A stretch of DNA of 64,000 nt from Streptomyces chattanoogensis (GTDB lineage: Bacteria; Actinomycetota; Actinomycetes; Streptomycetales; Streptomycetaceae), in assembly GCF_001294335.1 (NCBI RefSeq), contig NZ_LGKG01000174.1, forward strand, positions 62,001-126,000, written 5' to 3'. This document shows positions 17,071 to 26,183 of this stretch, in pieces. A program made the position numbers and the translations under genes. Every line of letters begins with the position of its first letter. Positions within the stretch are counted from its first letter, which is position 1. Under the pieces are notes generated by a model. The model ran no database searches. It was not told the DNA's origin and saw nothing but the letters and a program-made list of their open reading frames with translations.

Positions 17071-18297
17071 ATGCACCGCCGCTTTCGCAAGACCGCTCTG
17101 TGGGGCGCGACCATGGCCGCCCTCCTGGCGGCCACCGGCCCGTTCAGCCCGGCCCAGGCAGCACCGCACACCGACCCCACGCCCCAGCCCTCGCCCCGCG
17201 GCATGCTCGATGCGATGCGCCGCGACCTCGGTCTGACGCCCGACCAGGCCCGTACCCGGCTCGCCCAGGAGGCCGAGGCGCAGCGGGCCGCGACCGCGGT
17301 GCGCCGGGTGCTCTCCGCGCCCCCGGCCGGTATGTGGTTCGACAAGACGGTCGGCAAGCTGATCGTCGCGGTCACCGTCGCCGAGGACGCGGAGCGGGTA
17401 CGGGCCGCCGGTGCGCTGCCCAAGACCGTCACCCACACCCGGGCCGAGCTCACCGAACTCGTCCGGCAGATCAGCACCAGGGCCGGCAAGGGCGTGGCCG
17501 GCGTCACCGGCTGGGGCGTGGACGAGCGCGCCAACGGCGTCGTGGTGCGCGTCGACCGCCGGGCGAGCAGCTCCGCGACCGATGCCTTCGAGAACGCCGT
17601 GCGCTCGCTCGCCGCCCCCTCGCACATCCCCGTGACCATCGAGCGCAGCGACCAGGCACCGCGCCAGCAGGGCGGCACGGTCATCGGCGGGGAACGCTGG
17701 ATGCCCGGCCAGGAGGGCATCTGCTCCATCGGCTTCTCGGTGACCGGCGCGGACGGCTACCAGGGCTTTGTGACGGCCGGTCACTGCACCGACGACGCCG
17801 ACCAGGCCGCGTACGGCAAGGACGGCAGCCTCCTGGGCACCTCCAACGAGGGCGGCGGGCACAGCGTGATCGGACGCGAGGGCGACTTCGGTCTGGTCAC
17901 CGTGGACGGGCCGGGCTGGAAGATCTCTCCGAACGTGGCCGGCCAGGGCGGCCAGCCGGTGGCCGTCACCGGCTCGCAGGAGGCTGTGTCCGGCATGTCC
18001 GTCTGCCATTCCGGTGAAGCCACCGGCTGGCACTGCGGCGAGATCACCCGGGCCGACCAGACCGTGGACTACGGCACCGCCATCGTCGACGGGCTCTCGT
18101 TCACCAACGCCTGCTCGGCACCCGGGGATTCGGGCGGTTCGTACGTCACCCAGCCCAGCACCCCGAAGGCCGTCGGCGTGCACTCCGGCGGCGGCACGGC
18201 CACCTGCAGCGAGGGCGGCGACACCGTCACCATCTTCCAGCCGATCGACGAGGCACTGGACAAGTGGGATCTGAAGCTGAAGACGGGCGGCTCCTGA
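17071..18297 (+). CDS. secreted streptogrisin/alpha-lytic-type serine protease (S1 family)
   Basis: Preproprotease of 408 residues. A signal peptide (LWGATMAALLAATGPFSPAQAA) is followed by an alpha-lytic-type propeptide (about 40-205, with GMWFDKTVGKLIVAVT and GVAGVTGWGVDERANGVVV repeats) and a mature domain starting near GGTVIGGERW. The catalytic triad is visible: H238 in TAGHC, D272 in GREGDFGLV and S354 in APGDSGGSY. Paired cysteines flank the active-site His and Ser, as in streptogrisins. The ATG at 17071 has GAGGAG 8 bases upstream. It digests protein outside the cell after autocatalytic removal of the propeptide. Confidence 0.93.
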   Translation: MHRRFRKTALWGATMAALLAATGPFSPAQAAPHTDPTPQPSPRGMLDAMRRDLGLTPDQARTRLAQEAEAQRAATAVRRVLSAPPAGMWFDKTVGKLIVAVTVAEDAERVRAAGALPKTVTHTRAELTELVRQISTRAGKGVAGVTGWGVDERANGVVVRVDRRASSSATDAFENAVRSLAAPSHIPVTIERSDQAPRQQGGTVIGGERWMPGQEGICSIGFSVTGADGYQGFVTAGHCTDDADQAAYGKDGSLLGTSNEGGGHSVIGREGDFGLVTVDGPGWKISPNVAGQGGQPVAVTGSQEAVSGMSVCHSGEATGWHCGEITRADQTVDYGTAIVDGLSFTNACSAPGDSGGSYVTQPSTPKAVGVHSGGGTATCSEGGDTVTIFQPIDEALDKWDLKLKTGGS

Positions 18298-18394
18298 CGG
18301 CCGGTTCCCCGGCGCCTACCATGTGACGCGAGGGGCCAGTGAGGCCCAGCGCGTCTGCCCGGTGGGCCGGCGCCTACGGGGAGCGGGAGACGAC

Positions 18395-18850
18395 GTGGCA
18401 GAAGCAGCGGCAGCGGCAGAGGGCGGCACGGCACCGTTCACCGTGGGGGTCACCGTCCGCGGCTACGAGACGGACACCCAGGGGCATCTCAACCAGGCCG
18501 TCTACCTCCAGTACGCCGAGCACGCCCGCTGGTCGCTGCTGCAGGCGTGCGGCGTCCGGCAGAGCGACCTGCTCGCGCGGGGCATCGGCCCGGTGACGAT
18601 CGAGACGACCATCCGCTACCGGCGTGAGCTCCGGGCCGGCGACGAGGTCGAAGTCAGCTGCGCGTTCGTGTGGGGCGAGGGCAGGACCTTCACCGTCGAG
18701 CAGACGGTCACCAAGGCGGACGGCACGGTGGCCGCCGAACTGACCGCCGTGGGCGGCCTGCTCGACCTCGAGAAGCGCAAGCTGCTCACGGACCCGCGGG
18801 CGGCCTTCCGCGAGCTGGCCGCCGAAACGACGGCGCTGGGGCTGAGCTAG
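18395..18850 (+). CDS. acyl-CoA thioesterase, hot-dog fold
   Basis: Protein of 151 residues of the 4-hydroxybenzoyl-CoA thioesterase type. It has TVRGYETDTQGHLNQAVYLQYAEHARWSLL: an Asp and Asn around the hot-dog helix, then TIRYRRELRAGDEVEVSC. The family hydrolyses acyl-CoA thioesters in the cytoplasm. The GTG at 18395 follows GGGAG by 7 bases. It stands 97 bp after the protease gene and converges with the DeoR gene, so it is probably a single transcription unit. Confidence 0.82.
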   Translation: MAEAAAAAEGGTAPFTVGVTVRGYETDTQGHLNQAVYLQYAEHARWSLLQACGVRQSDLLARGIGPVTIETTIRYRRELRAGDEVEVSCAFVWGEGRTFTVEQTVTKADGTVAAELTAVGGLLDLEKRKLLTDPRAAFRELAAETTALGLS

Positions 18851-18877
18851 CGCCTCCCGTTCTGACGTCCGCTCGGG

Positions 18878-18898
18878 GCCCTGACGCCTGCTCAGGGC
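18878..18898. terminator. bidirectional terminator-like hairpin
   Basis: GCCCTGA-N7-TCAGGGC, perfect 7-bp arms, lies between the convergent thioesterase and DeoR genes. It contains the DeoR stop codon (18892-18894). Confidence 0.6.
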
Positions 18899-19674
18899 TT
18901 CTGCGGCACCACCTTCACCTCGGTGCCCGCCGCCCGCACCGCGCGGATCTGTTCCGCCGGCAGGCCGTCGTCCACGATCAGCAGCTCGAAGTCGGTCAGC
19001 GGGGCGAGCGCGTACAGCCCGTCCTTGGTGAACTTCGTGTGGTCGGCGACCAGCACCCGGCGCGCCGCGCTCTCCATCATGGCCCGCTTGACCTGCACCG
19101 TCTCGGGCGATGTGTGATAGCAGCGGCCGTTGATCACGGCCGTGGTGGACATGAACAGGACGTCGGCGCGGAAGGCCCGTACCGCGTCCGCCGTGTGCAG
19201 CCCCATGAAGGCGTCATACGCCGGGAAGTACGCGCCGCCCAGCGTGATCAGTGAGATACCGGGCTCCTTGGCGAGGGTGGCGATCGCCGGGAGGGAGTTG
19301 GTGATCACGGTCAGCGGGGTGTGCCCGGCGGTCTGGTGGGCCAGCAGGAGGCAGGTGGTGCTGTCGTCGAGCAGCACCGTCTGCCCGGGGACCAGCAGCG
19401 TCGCCGCGGCCCGCGCCAGCTGCTGTTTGGTGGCCGCCATGGTGGCCATCCGCTCCGCGACGCTGCCGTGGAACTGCGCCGAGGGCAGGCCGGTCGCGCC
19501 GCCGCGGACCTTGCGCAGCCAGCCCTGGGCCTGAAGCGCGTCCAGGTCGCGGTGTGCGGTCATCAGGCTGATGCCGAACTCCTCGGCGAGGTCAGAAGTG
19601 CGCACGAACCCGCTGGCGATGACCCGCTCGCGCATCTGCCGCCGCCGCTCGTCCTGGGCCTCGACCCGGTCCAT
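18892..19674 (-). CDS. DeoR/GlpR-family transcriptional regulator
   Basis: Regulator of 260 residues with an N-terminal winged helix (RVIASGFVRTSDLAEEFGISLMTAHRDLDALQAQGWL) and a C-terminal DeoR sensor domain (LDDSTTCLLLAHQTA; ITNSLPAIATLA; LGGAYFPAYDAFMG). Such sensors bind phosphorylated sugars and usually repress the adjacent catabolic operon. ATG at 19674 has GGAGG 6 bases upstream. It is divergent from the permease-kinase-kinase-phosphatase-dehydrogenase operon starting at 19917, which it most likely controls, with one of the kinase products as inducer. Confidence 0.9.
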   Translation of the reverse strand: MDRVEAQDERRRQMRERVIASGFVRTSDLAEEFGISLMTAHRDLDALQAQGWLRKVRGGATGLPSAQFHGSVAERMATMAATKQQLARAAATLLVPGQTVLLDDSTTCLLLAHQTAGHTPLTVITNSLPAIATLAKEPGISLITLGGAYFPAYDAFMGLHTADAVRAFRADVLFMSTTAVINGRCYHTSPETVQVKRAMMESAARRVLVADHTKFTKDGLYALAPLTDFELLIVDDGLPAEQIRAVRAAGTEVKVVPQKP

Positions 19675-19815
19675 CGCGCCCTCCTGCGTCGCCGTCGAGT
19701 GAATTCGCCGCGTTATGTTCGCACGGATTTAACACTGCACGCGGGGTGTCAGCCCTGTCCACATGCGGTTCCGCCACGACGCAACATGGCTGGTCGCGGC
19801 CCCGATGCGAAGATT

Positions 19816-19833
19816 TTGACGGCCATTGACGGC
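19816..19833 (+). promoter_or_regulatory. tandem TTGACGGC repeats upstream of the FGGY operon
   Basis: TTGACGGC occurs at 19816-19823 and 19826-19833, one helical turn apart. The second copy can act as a -35 with TTCGAT at 19850-19855 as a weak -10. They lie about 85 bases before the permease start and are candidates for DeoR binding sites. Confidence 0.4.
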
Positions 19834-19916
19834 AGATTCTGCGCGGCTGTTCGATCGCTCCGTCCACCCCCCTTGTCCTGCCTCTCCCGCCGAGCCGCCG
19901 CAGAAAGGGAGACTCG

Positions 19917-21254
19917 ATGACGAATTCTCCTGCCTCTCCCGCTTCCCCTCCGAGCGCTTCTTCGCCCAGCGCTCCCCCGCCTTCGCTGATCACCCGCCTG
20001 GGCATCCCCCGCACCCTCGTCTGGGGATACCTCGGACTCCTCCTCTTCATGATCGGAGACGGGGTCGAGTCCGGCTATCTCTCGCCGTATCTGACCGACC
20101 GGGGCTTCTCCGAGTCCCGCGTCGCCGTGCTCTTCACCGTCTACGGCATCGCCGCCGGCATCGCCGCCTGGCTCTCCGGAGTGCTCTCCGATCTGTGGGG
20201 CCCGCGCCGCGTCATGTGGACCGGCCTGGGTATCTGGGCCGCCTTCCAGCTGCTCTTCCTGGCCGCCGCCCTCCCCCTGGCCAGCTATCCACTGATGATG
20301 CTCAGCTACGGGCTGCGCGGCCTGGGCTATCCGCTCTTCGCCTACGGCTTCCTGGTCTGGATCGCCGCGGTGGCACCCCGCGCCCGCCTCGGCACCGCCA
20401 TGGGCTGGTTCTGGTTCGCCTTCACCGGCGGCCTGCCCACCCTCGGCTCGCTGGTCGCCAGCGGACTCATCCCGCACATCGGCGCCTACGCCACCCTGTG
20501 GGCCGCGCTGGTGCTGGTCGCCGCCGGCGGACTGATCGCCCTGCTGCTGGTACGGGACGACCGGGGCGCCAGGCAGGACCGGACCGGGAGCCCGCTCGGC
20601 ACGCTCGTCGGCAGCGTCACCATCCTGTGGCGCAACCCGCGCGTCGGCATGGGCTCGGTCGTCCGGGTCATCAACACCGCCTCCCAGTTCGGCTTCTTCG
20701 TGATCATGCCGATCCACTTCACCAGGACCGTCGGCTTCAGCCTCACCCAGTGGCTGCACCTGCTCAGCGCGATGTTCGCGACCAATATCTTCGCCAACCT
20801 GCTGTTCGGCGTGGTCGGCGACCGCTTCGGCTGGCGCCGCACCATCGCCTGGTTCGGCGGCGCCGGCTGCACCGTGAGCACCCTGCTGCTCTTCTACGTA
20901 CCGAACGCGGCGGGCGCCAACTTCCCGCTCGCCCTGGTGGTGGCCGCCTTCTACGGCGCTACGCTGGCGGGATATGTACCGCTTTCGGCGCTGGTGCCCT
21001 CCATGGAGCCGCGGCACAAGGGACAGGCGCTGGCCGCACTCAACCTGGGCGCGGGCGCCAGCACCTTCGTCGGCCCCGCCGTGGTCGCGGTCTTCGTGGG
21101 CCCGCTCGGCGTCGCCGGGGTGGTCTGGATCTTCGCGGGAATGTACGCGGTGAGCACCGTTCTGGCCCTGTTCCTGAAGCTGCCGGACGGGCCGGACGCC
21201 GCGGACGGCACACCGGAAACCGGAGCCCCCGCCGCCGTCCCGTCCGCGGCGTGA
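19917..21254 (+). CDS. MFS transporter, polyol-permease (CsbX/RbtT-like) type
   Basis: Twelve-segment MFS permease of 445 residues. The opening GYLGLLLFMIGDGVESGYLSPYLTDRGFSESRVAVLF is characteristic of the CsbX/ribitol-transporter group, followed by LSDLWGPRRVMW (the loop 2-3 signature region). An N-terminal Ser/Pro-rich tail of about 25 residues precedes the first segment. It probably imports a polyol or small sugar by proton symport. ATG at 19917 has AAAGGGAG upstream. It is the first gene of the operon with two FGGY kinases. I infer the substrate class from family and neighbours only. Confidence 0.85.
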   Translation: MTNSPASPASPPSASSPSAPPPSLITRLGIPRTLVWGYLGLLLFMIGDGVESGYLSPYLTDRGFSESRVAVLFTVYGIAAGIAAWLSGVLSDLWGPRRVMWTGLGIWAAFQLLFLAAALPLASYPLMMLSYGLRGLGYPLFAYGFLVWIAAVAPRARLGTAMGWFWFAFTGGLPTLGSLVASGLIPHIGAYATLWAALVLVAAGGLIALLLVRDDRGARQDRTGSPLGTLVGSVTILWRNPRVGMGSVVRVINTASQFGFFVIMPIHFTRTVGFSLTQWLHLLSAMFATNIFANLLFGVVGDRFGWRRTIAWFGGAGCTVSTLLLFYVPNAAGANFPLALVVAAFYGATLAGYVPLSALVPSMEPRHKGQALAALNLGAGASTFVGPAVVAVFVGPLGVAGVVWIFAGMYAVSTVLALFLKLPDGPDAADGTPETGAPAAVPSAA

Positions 21255-21267
21255 GAGGACCCCACTG

Positions 21268-22794
21268 ATGTCCGTACTGACCATCGACGTCGGCACCACG
21301 GTGATCAAGTCCGTCGTCTTCGACGACCAGGGCACCGAGATCGCCGTCGCCCGCCGGGCCACCGAGGTCCTGCGCCCGCACCCCGGCTGGGCCGAACAGG
21401 ACATGGAGGCCGTCTGGAGCGCCGTCGTCCACACCGTCCGCGAGGTCCTCGACGGCCTGGCCGACCCCGTATGGCTGGTGTCCTTCACCGCCCAGGGGGA
21501 CGGCGCCTGGCTCGTCGACGACCGCGGGCGCCCCACCGGACCCGCCATCCTGTGGTCCGACGGGCGCGCCGGGGACCTGCTCACCGCCTGGCAGCGCGAG
21601 GGCGTCCTCGAGGCGGCCTTCCGCCGCAACGGCTCGCTGACCTGCACCGGCATGCCCAACGCCCTCTTCAGCTGGCTCGCCGCCCACGACCCCGACCGCC
21701 TCGCCCGCTCCGCCACCTCGCTCACCGCCGCCGGCTGGCTCTTCCTGCGCCTCACCGGCGTGCGGGCGACCGATGAATCCGATGCCTCGGCTCCGTTCCT
21801 GGACCACACCACCGGCGACTACGACCCGTACATCCTCGAACTGTTCGGTCTGACCGACTGCCGGCGGCTGCTGCCCACGGTCCTCGGGGAGTCGGAGCGC
21901 ATCGCCGAGCTGACCACCGAGGCCGCCGGCCGGCTCGGCCTGCCCGCCGGACTGCCGGTCGTGATGTCCCCGTACGACATCGCCGCCACCGCCCGCGGCG
22001 TCGGCGTGGTCAACCCCGGCCAGGCCTGCAGCATCCTCGGCACCACCCTGTGCACCGAGATCGTCCGCACCGAGATCGACACCAGCGGCGAGCCGTCCGG
22101 CATCAACATCGCCTACCGCGGCCGCGAACGGGTGCTGCGCGCCTTCCCCACCCTCAACGGCGCCGAGGTGCTCGGCTGGGCGGCCCGGCTGCTGCATCTG
22201 CCGGGCCCGCCCGAGCTGGCACAGCTGGCGTTCGCCTCGGAGCCCGGCGCCCGGGGGCTGACGTTTCTGCCGTATCTCTCCCCGGCGGGGGAGCGGGCGC
22301 CGTTCCTGGACCCGCGCGCCCGCGGCTCGTTCTGGGGCATGTCCCTGGAGCACACCCCCGCCGACCTGGCACGTGCGGTCTTCGACGGACTCTCCCTGGT
22401 CCTGCGCGATTCGCTGGCCGCCGCCCGCACGGAGATCAGCGAACTGCGGCTGTGCGGCGGCGGCGCCAACAGCGACGCCTGGTGCGCACTGATCGCCGAT
22501 GCGACGGGCGTGCCGACCGCCCGCTCCGGCGACACCGAACTCGGCGCCAAGGGAGCCTTCCTGACGGGCCTGGTCCGTACCGGCGCCGAGTCCAGCATGC
22601 ACCGCGCCGCCGACAAGTACGTCCGGATGCAGCGCAGCTGGGAGCCGGACCCGGAGCGCGCGGCGTTCTACGGCGCGCTCTACGAGGACTTCCTCGCCTG
22701 GCGCGACCTCGCCCGGGAGGCCGGCTGGCGCAGCGGCGCCGTCTGGAAAGGGAGCCCGCGCGTGACCACCCCTCTCGGAGGCACCGGTGTCTGA
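21268..22794 (+). CDS. FGGY-family carbohydrate kinase 1
   Basis: FGGY kinase of 508 residues. The N-terminal ATPase-type strand LTIDVGTTVIKSVVFDDQG, ILWSDGRAGD, the C-terminal-domain SILGTTLCTEIV phosphate loop and LRLCGGGANSDAWCALIADATG are all present. Erythritol-, glycerol- and L-xylulose-type FGGY kinases look similar, and I cannot choose. It should phosphorylate the imported polyol or ketose with ATP. It starts 13 bp after the permease gene and overlaps the second kinase by 8 bp. Confidence 0.85.
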   Translation: MSVLTIDVGTTVIKSVVFDDQGTEIAVARRATEVLRPHPGWAEQDMEAVWSAVVHTVREVLDGLADPVWLVSFTAQGDGAWLVDDRGRPTGPAILWSDGRAGDLLTAWQREGVLEAAFRRNGSLTCTGMPNALFSWLAAHDPDRLARSATSLTAAGWLFLRLTGVRATDESDASAPFLDHTTGDYDPYILELFGLTDCRRLLPTVLGESERIAELTTEAAGRLGLPAGLPVVMSPYDIAATARGVGVVNPGQACSILGTTLCTEIVRTEIDTSGEPSGINIAYRGRERVLRAFPTLNGAEVLGWAARLLHLPGPPELAQLAFASEPGARGLTFLPYLSPAGERAPFLDPRARGSFWGMSLEHTPADLARAVFDGLSLVLRDSLAAARTEISELRLCGGGANSDAWCALIADATGVPTARSGDTELGAKGAFLTGLVRTGAESSMHRAADKYVRMQRSWEPDPERAAFYGALYEDFLAWRDLAREAGWRSGAVWKGSPRVTTPLGGTGV

Positions 22795-24274
22795 CACCCC
22801 CACCCTCGACGGCGTCTGGCTCGGCCTCGACCTCGGCACCCAGAGCGCCCGCTGCGTCGCCGTCGACGGCACCGGCCAGGTCCTGGCCACCGCCGCCCGC
22901 CCGCTGACCGGCCACCGCGAGGGCCGGCGTCACGAACAGGACCCGCAGGAGTGGTGGACCGCGCTGTCCGCCGCCTGCCGGGAAGCCCTGGACGGCATCG
23001 ACCCGCGGCGCATCCGCGGCCTCGCCCTCGACGGCACCTCCGGCACGATCCTGCTCGCCGACGCCCACGGCACCCCGCTCACCCCGGGCCTGATGTACGA
23101 CGACGGGCGCGCCGACATCCAGGCCGCGGCCGTCAACGAGGCGGGCGCGGAGGTCTGGCAGGAGCTGGGCTACCGCAGCATGCAGCCCTCCTGGGCGCTG
23201 CCCAAGCTCCGCTGGCTGCTGGACCATACGCCACGGACCGAGGGCGCCCGGCTGCTGCACCAGGTCGATCTGATCACCTGGCGACTGGCCGGGCACCAGG
23301 TCGCCGCCGACGCCAGCCATGCCCTCAAGACCGGATACCACCTGATCGAGGAACGGTGGCCGGATCAGGTGATGGCCGGACTCGGCGTTCCGGAGAGCCT
23401 GTTGCCGGATGTCGTACGCCCGGGAGCCGTGCTCGGCACCGTATGCCCCCAGGCCGCCGACACCACCGGCATCCCTGCCGGCACCGCCATCGTCGCCGGG
23501 ATGACGGACGGCTGCGCCGCCCAGATCGGCGCCGGCGCCCTCGCGCCCGGTGCCTGGAACTCCGTCCTCGGCACCACCCTCGTCCTCAAGGGCAGCAGCC
23601 CCCACCTGGTCCGGGACCCGGCGGGCGTCGTCTACTGCCACCGCGGACCGGGGGAGAGCTGGCTGCCGGGCGGCGCCTCCAGCAGCGGCGCGGGCGTGCT
23701 CTCCCAGTACTTCCACGGCGAGAACCTCGATGTGCTCACCGAGCAGGCCGCCGCCCTCGCCCCGGACGCGGTCGCCTACCCGCTGGTCTCCACCGGCGGC
23801 GAACGCTTCCCCTTCCGCGCCCCCGACGCAGAACCCTTCATCCTCGGCGAAGTCCCCACCCGCGCCGCCGAGTTCCACGCCCACCTCCTCGGCGTCGCCT
23901 GCCTCGAACGGCTCTGCTTCGACTATCTCGACCACCTCGGCGCACCCGTCGACGGACCGCTCACCTTCACCGGCGGCGGCGCCCGCAACCGCTACTGGTG
24001 CCGGCTGCGCGCCGAAGTCCTCGGCCGCTCCGTGCGCCTGCCCGAACAGGCCGAGGGCGCCCTCGGCATGGCCGTGCTCGCCGCCACGTCCTCGGGCGCC
24101 GGACTCGAGGAGGCGGCCGCCGCGATGGTCCGGACCGGCGACGAGATCGTCCCGGACCCGGCCCGTACCGCCCGCTGGCTCCCCGTCTACCTCCGCTTTC
24201 TCGACGCACTCACCCGCCGCGGCTGGCTCGACCACGCCGTGGCCGCACACGCCCGCAGGAGGGCCGCCCCGTGA
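22787..24274 (+). CDS. FGGY-family carbohydrate kinase 2 (ribulokinase-like)
   Basis: A second, distinct FGGY kinase of 495 residues. It begins LGLDLGTQSARCVAVDGTGQVLA, then LDGTSGTILLAD, LMYDDGRAD, AGMTDGCAAQIGAGALAPGAWNSVLGTTLVLKG and LTFTGGGARNRYWCRLRAEVLG. The GTQSAR opening and TDGCAAQ segment fit the D-ribulokinase/xylulokinase side of the family. The GTG start at 22787 has GGAGG 5 bases upstream and lies inside the end of kinase 1, so the two are co-translated. Two kinases in one operon suggests two substrates or two successive products; see findings. Confidence 0.85.
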   Translation: MSDTPTLDGVWLGLDLGTQSARCVAVDGTGQVLATAARPLTGHREGRRHEQDPQEWWTALSAACREALDGIDPRRIRGLALDGTSGTILLADAHGTPLTPGLMYDDGRADIQAAAVNEAGAEVWQELGYRSMQPSWALPKLRWLLDHTPRTEGARLLHQVDLITWRLAGHQVAADASHALKTGYHLIEERWPDQVMAGLGVPESLLPDVVRPGAVLGTVCPQAADTTGIPAGTAIVAGMTDGCAAQIGAGALAPGAWNSVLGTTLVLKGSSPHLVRDPAGVVYCHRGPGESWLPGGASSSGAGVLSQYFHGENLDVLTEQAAALAPDAVAYPLVSTGGERFPFRAPDAEPFILGEVPTRAAEFHAHLLGVACLERLCFDYLDHLGAPVDGPLTFTGGGARNRYWCRLRAEVLGRSVRLPEQAEGALGMAVLAATSSGAGLEEAAAAMVRTGDEIVPDPARTARWLPVYLRFLDALTRRGWLDHAVAAHARRRAAP

Positions 24275-24897
24275 CCGACTTCATCCTCGTACGCCATGGC
24301 GAAACCGTCTGGCATGCGGAGAACCGCTACGCCGGCCGCACCGACGTCCCCCTCACCGACCAGGGCCGCGAACAGGCCGCGACCCTCGCCGCCTGGGCCG
24401 CCACGGCCTCGCTCACCGGAGTGTGGAGCTCCCCGCTCTCCCGCGCCCGGCTCACCGCCGCCCCCGCCGCCGACGCCTGCGGCCTGACCCCGCGCACCGA
24501 CGAGCGGCTCTACGAACTCGACTTCGGCCGGGGCGAGGGCCTGACCAGGGACGAGATGCGGCAGCGCTTCCCCGAGCTGCTGGCGGCGTTTCTCACCGAC
24601 CCGGTCGACAGCCATCTGCCCGGCGGCGAGCACCCCCGCAAGGCCGCCGAACGCGCCGCGGCATTCCTCGCCGACGTCGCCCGGGCAGAGCCCGACGGCC
24701 GCATCCTCGTCGTCGCCCACTCCACCCTGCTCCGGCTGCTGCTCTGCCACCTCCTCGGCATCCCGCTCGCCGACTACCGCCGGGTCTTCCCCCGGCTGGA
24801 CAACGGCGCCCTCACCGAGATCCGTATCGAGCACGGCCGGACCGCACTGCTCAGCCTCAACGCCCCGGCCCTGAGCCAGACCCCCGCCCTGCACTGA
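24271..24897 (+). CDS. histidine phosphatase (phosphoglycerate-mutase-like)
   Basis: Protein of 208 residues of the histidine phosphatase superfamily. The catalytic RHG is at 8-10 (ILVRHGETVWHAENRYAGRTDVPLT), the proton-donor region is YELDFGRGEG, and the second His is in ILVVAHSTLLRLL. It overlaps kinase 2 by GTGA at 24271-24274. Within the operon it may dephosphorylate a sugar phosphate, either as a step or to prevent phosphosugar stress. Length and motifs match GpmB/CobC-type phosphatases rather than true mutases. Confidence 0.85.
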   Translation: MTDFILVRHGETVWHAENRYAGRTDVPLTDQGREQAATLAAWAATASLTGVWSSPLSRARLTAAPAADACGLTPRTDERLYELDFGRGEGLTRDEMRQRFPELLAAFLTDPVDSHLPGGEHPRKAAERAAAFLADVARAEPDGRILVVAHSTLLRLLLCHLLGIPLADYRRVFPRLDNGALTEIRIEHGRTALLSLNAPALSQTPALH

Positions 24898-24930
24898 CCG
24901 ACCACCCCCTTCCCAGGAGCAGCCCCCACC

Positions 24931-26007
24931 ATGAGCAGCCCCGCCGTGCCCACCGCGACCACCGTGCCCACCACCGTCCTCGCCGCCGGCAACCACTTCA
25001 TCCGCCCGAGCCTGTTCGCCGAGGCGGTGCGCACCGCGGCCGGGGACACGCCGCTGGACATCCGCGAGATACAGTTCGGCTGGCCGCACACCCCCTTCGG
25101 CCCGGTCGCCGAGGTCATCGAGGCATCCGGCACCGAGGACGAGATGATCGAGGCGCTCCGCGGCGTCGAGATCTGCGTCACCGAACACGGCCCGCTCACC
25201 GCGCGGATCCTCGCCAACTGCCCCGATCTGAAGCTGTTCTGCACCAGCCGCGGCGGCCCGGTCAACGCCAACCTCGACGCCGCCACCCGGCACGGCGTCG
25301 CGGTCTGCTACGCGCCCGGCCGCAATGCCACCGCCACCGCCGAACACACCCTCACCCTGCTGCTCGCCGCCGCCCGCGGCGTCGGCGACACCCACACCGA
25401 CCTGCGCCGCGGCGTCTGGCGCGGCGACTACTACGACTACGACAACTGCGGCATCGAGATCGACGGCACCACCGTCGGCCTGATCGGCTACGGCGCCATC
25501 GGCAGCCGCGTCGCCAAGGTCCTCGCCGCGATGGGCGCCCGGGTTCTCGTCCACGACCCGTACGTCCACCCCGAGGCGCTGGCCGGCACCGCCGAACAGG
25601 TCTCCCTCGACGAGCTGCTCTCCCGCTCCCGCATCGTCTCGCTGCACGCCCGGGTCACCGAAGAGACCAAGGGCATGATCGGCCGCGACCGGATCGCCGC
25701 CATGCCGCACGGCTCCGTCCTGGTCAACTGCGCCCGCGGCGCGCTGCTCGACTACGACGCGGTCTGCGACGCGCTGGAGTCGGGACAGCTGGCGGGCTGC
25801 GGATTCGATGTATTCCCCGAGGAACCGATCCCGGCCGGTTCCCGGCTGCTGACCGCCCCCGGCGTCGTCCTCACCCCGCATATCGCGGGCGGCAGCCGGC
25901 AGGTCGCACACAAGGCCGCGCGGATCGTCGCCGGGGACGTCGGCCGTTATCTGCGCGGCGAACCGCTGGCGCACTGCGCCAACCCCGAGGCGCTGAAGGC
26001 AGGTTGA
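24931..26007 (+). CDS. D-isomer-specific 2-hydroxyacid dehydrogenase
   Basis: NAD(P)-dependent dehydrogenase of 358 residues. The Rossmann signature is GYGAIG at 186-191. The catalytic Arg lies in VNCARGALLD, the Glu in FDVFPEEPIP and the His in VLTPHIAGGS. Family members interconvert 2-hydroxy and 2-keto acids, including phosphorylated ones such as 3-phosphoglycerate and erythronate-4-phosphate. AGGAG lies upstream of the ATG. It is the last gene of the DeoR-linked operon, suggesting that a sugar-acid intermediate occurs in the pathway. It converges with a LysR gene. Confidence 0.88.
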   Translation: MSSPAVPTATTVPTTVLAAGNHFIRPSLFAEAVRTAAGDTPLDIREIQFGWPHTPFGPVAEVIEASGTEDEMIEALRGVEICVTEHGPLTARILANCPDLKLFCTSRGGPVNANLDAATRHGVAVCYAPGRNATATAEHTLTLLLAAARGVGDTHTDLRRGVWRGDYYDYDNCGIEIDGTTVGLIGYGAIGSRVAKVLAAMGARVLVHDPYVHPEALAGTAEQVSLDELLSRSRIVSLHARVTEETKGMIGRDRIAAMPHGSVLVNCARGALLDYDAVCDALESGQLAGCGFDVFPEEPIPAGSRLLTAPGVVLTPHIAGGSRQVAHKAARIVAGDVGRYLRGEPLAHCANPEALKAG

Positions 26008-26183
26008 CGGTCAGCAGCCGGGCGCGGCCTCGGCGAGCCCGGCGCCGGACGGGGCGCGGAGACAGCCGGTGTCCGGTTCGGGCGCGCTCCGGGGCGGCGG
26101 CCCGCTGCGGTGCGGCGCCGGGGCCGGGACCCGCCGGTATGGCACACGGCCGCCCCGCCCCGCCCCGCCGCGCCGCGCTCCGC

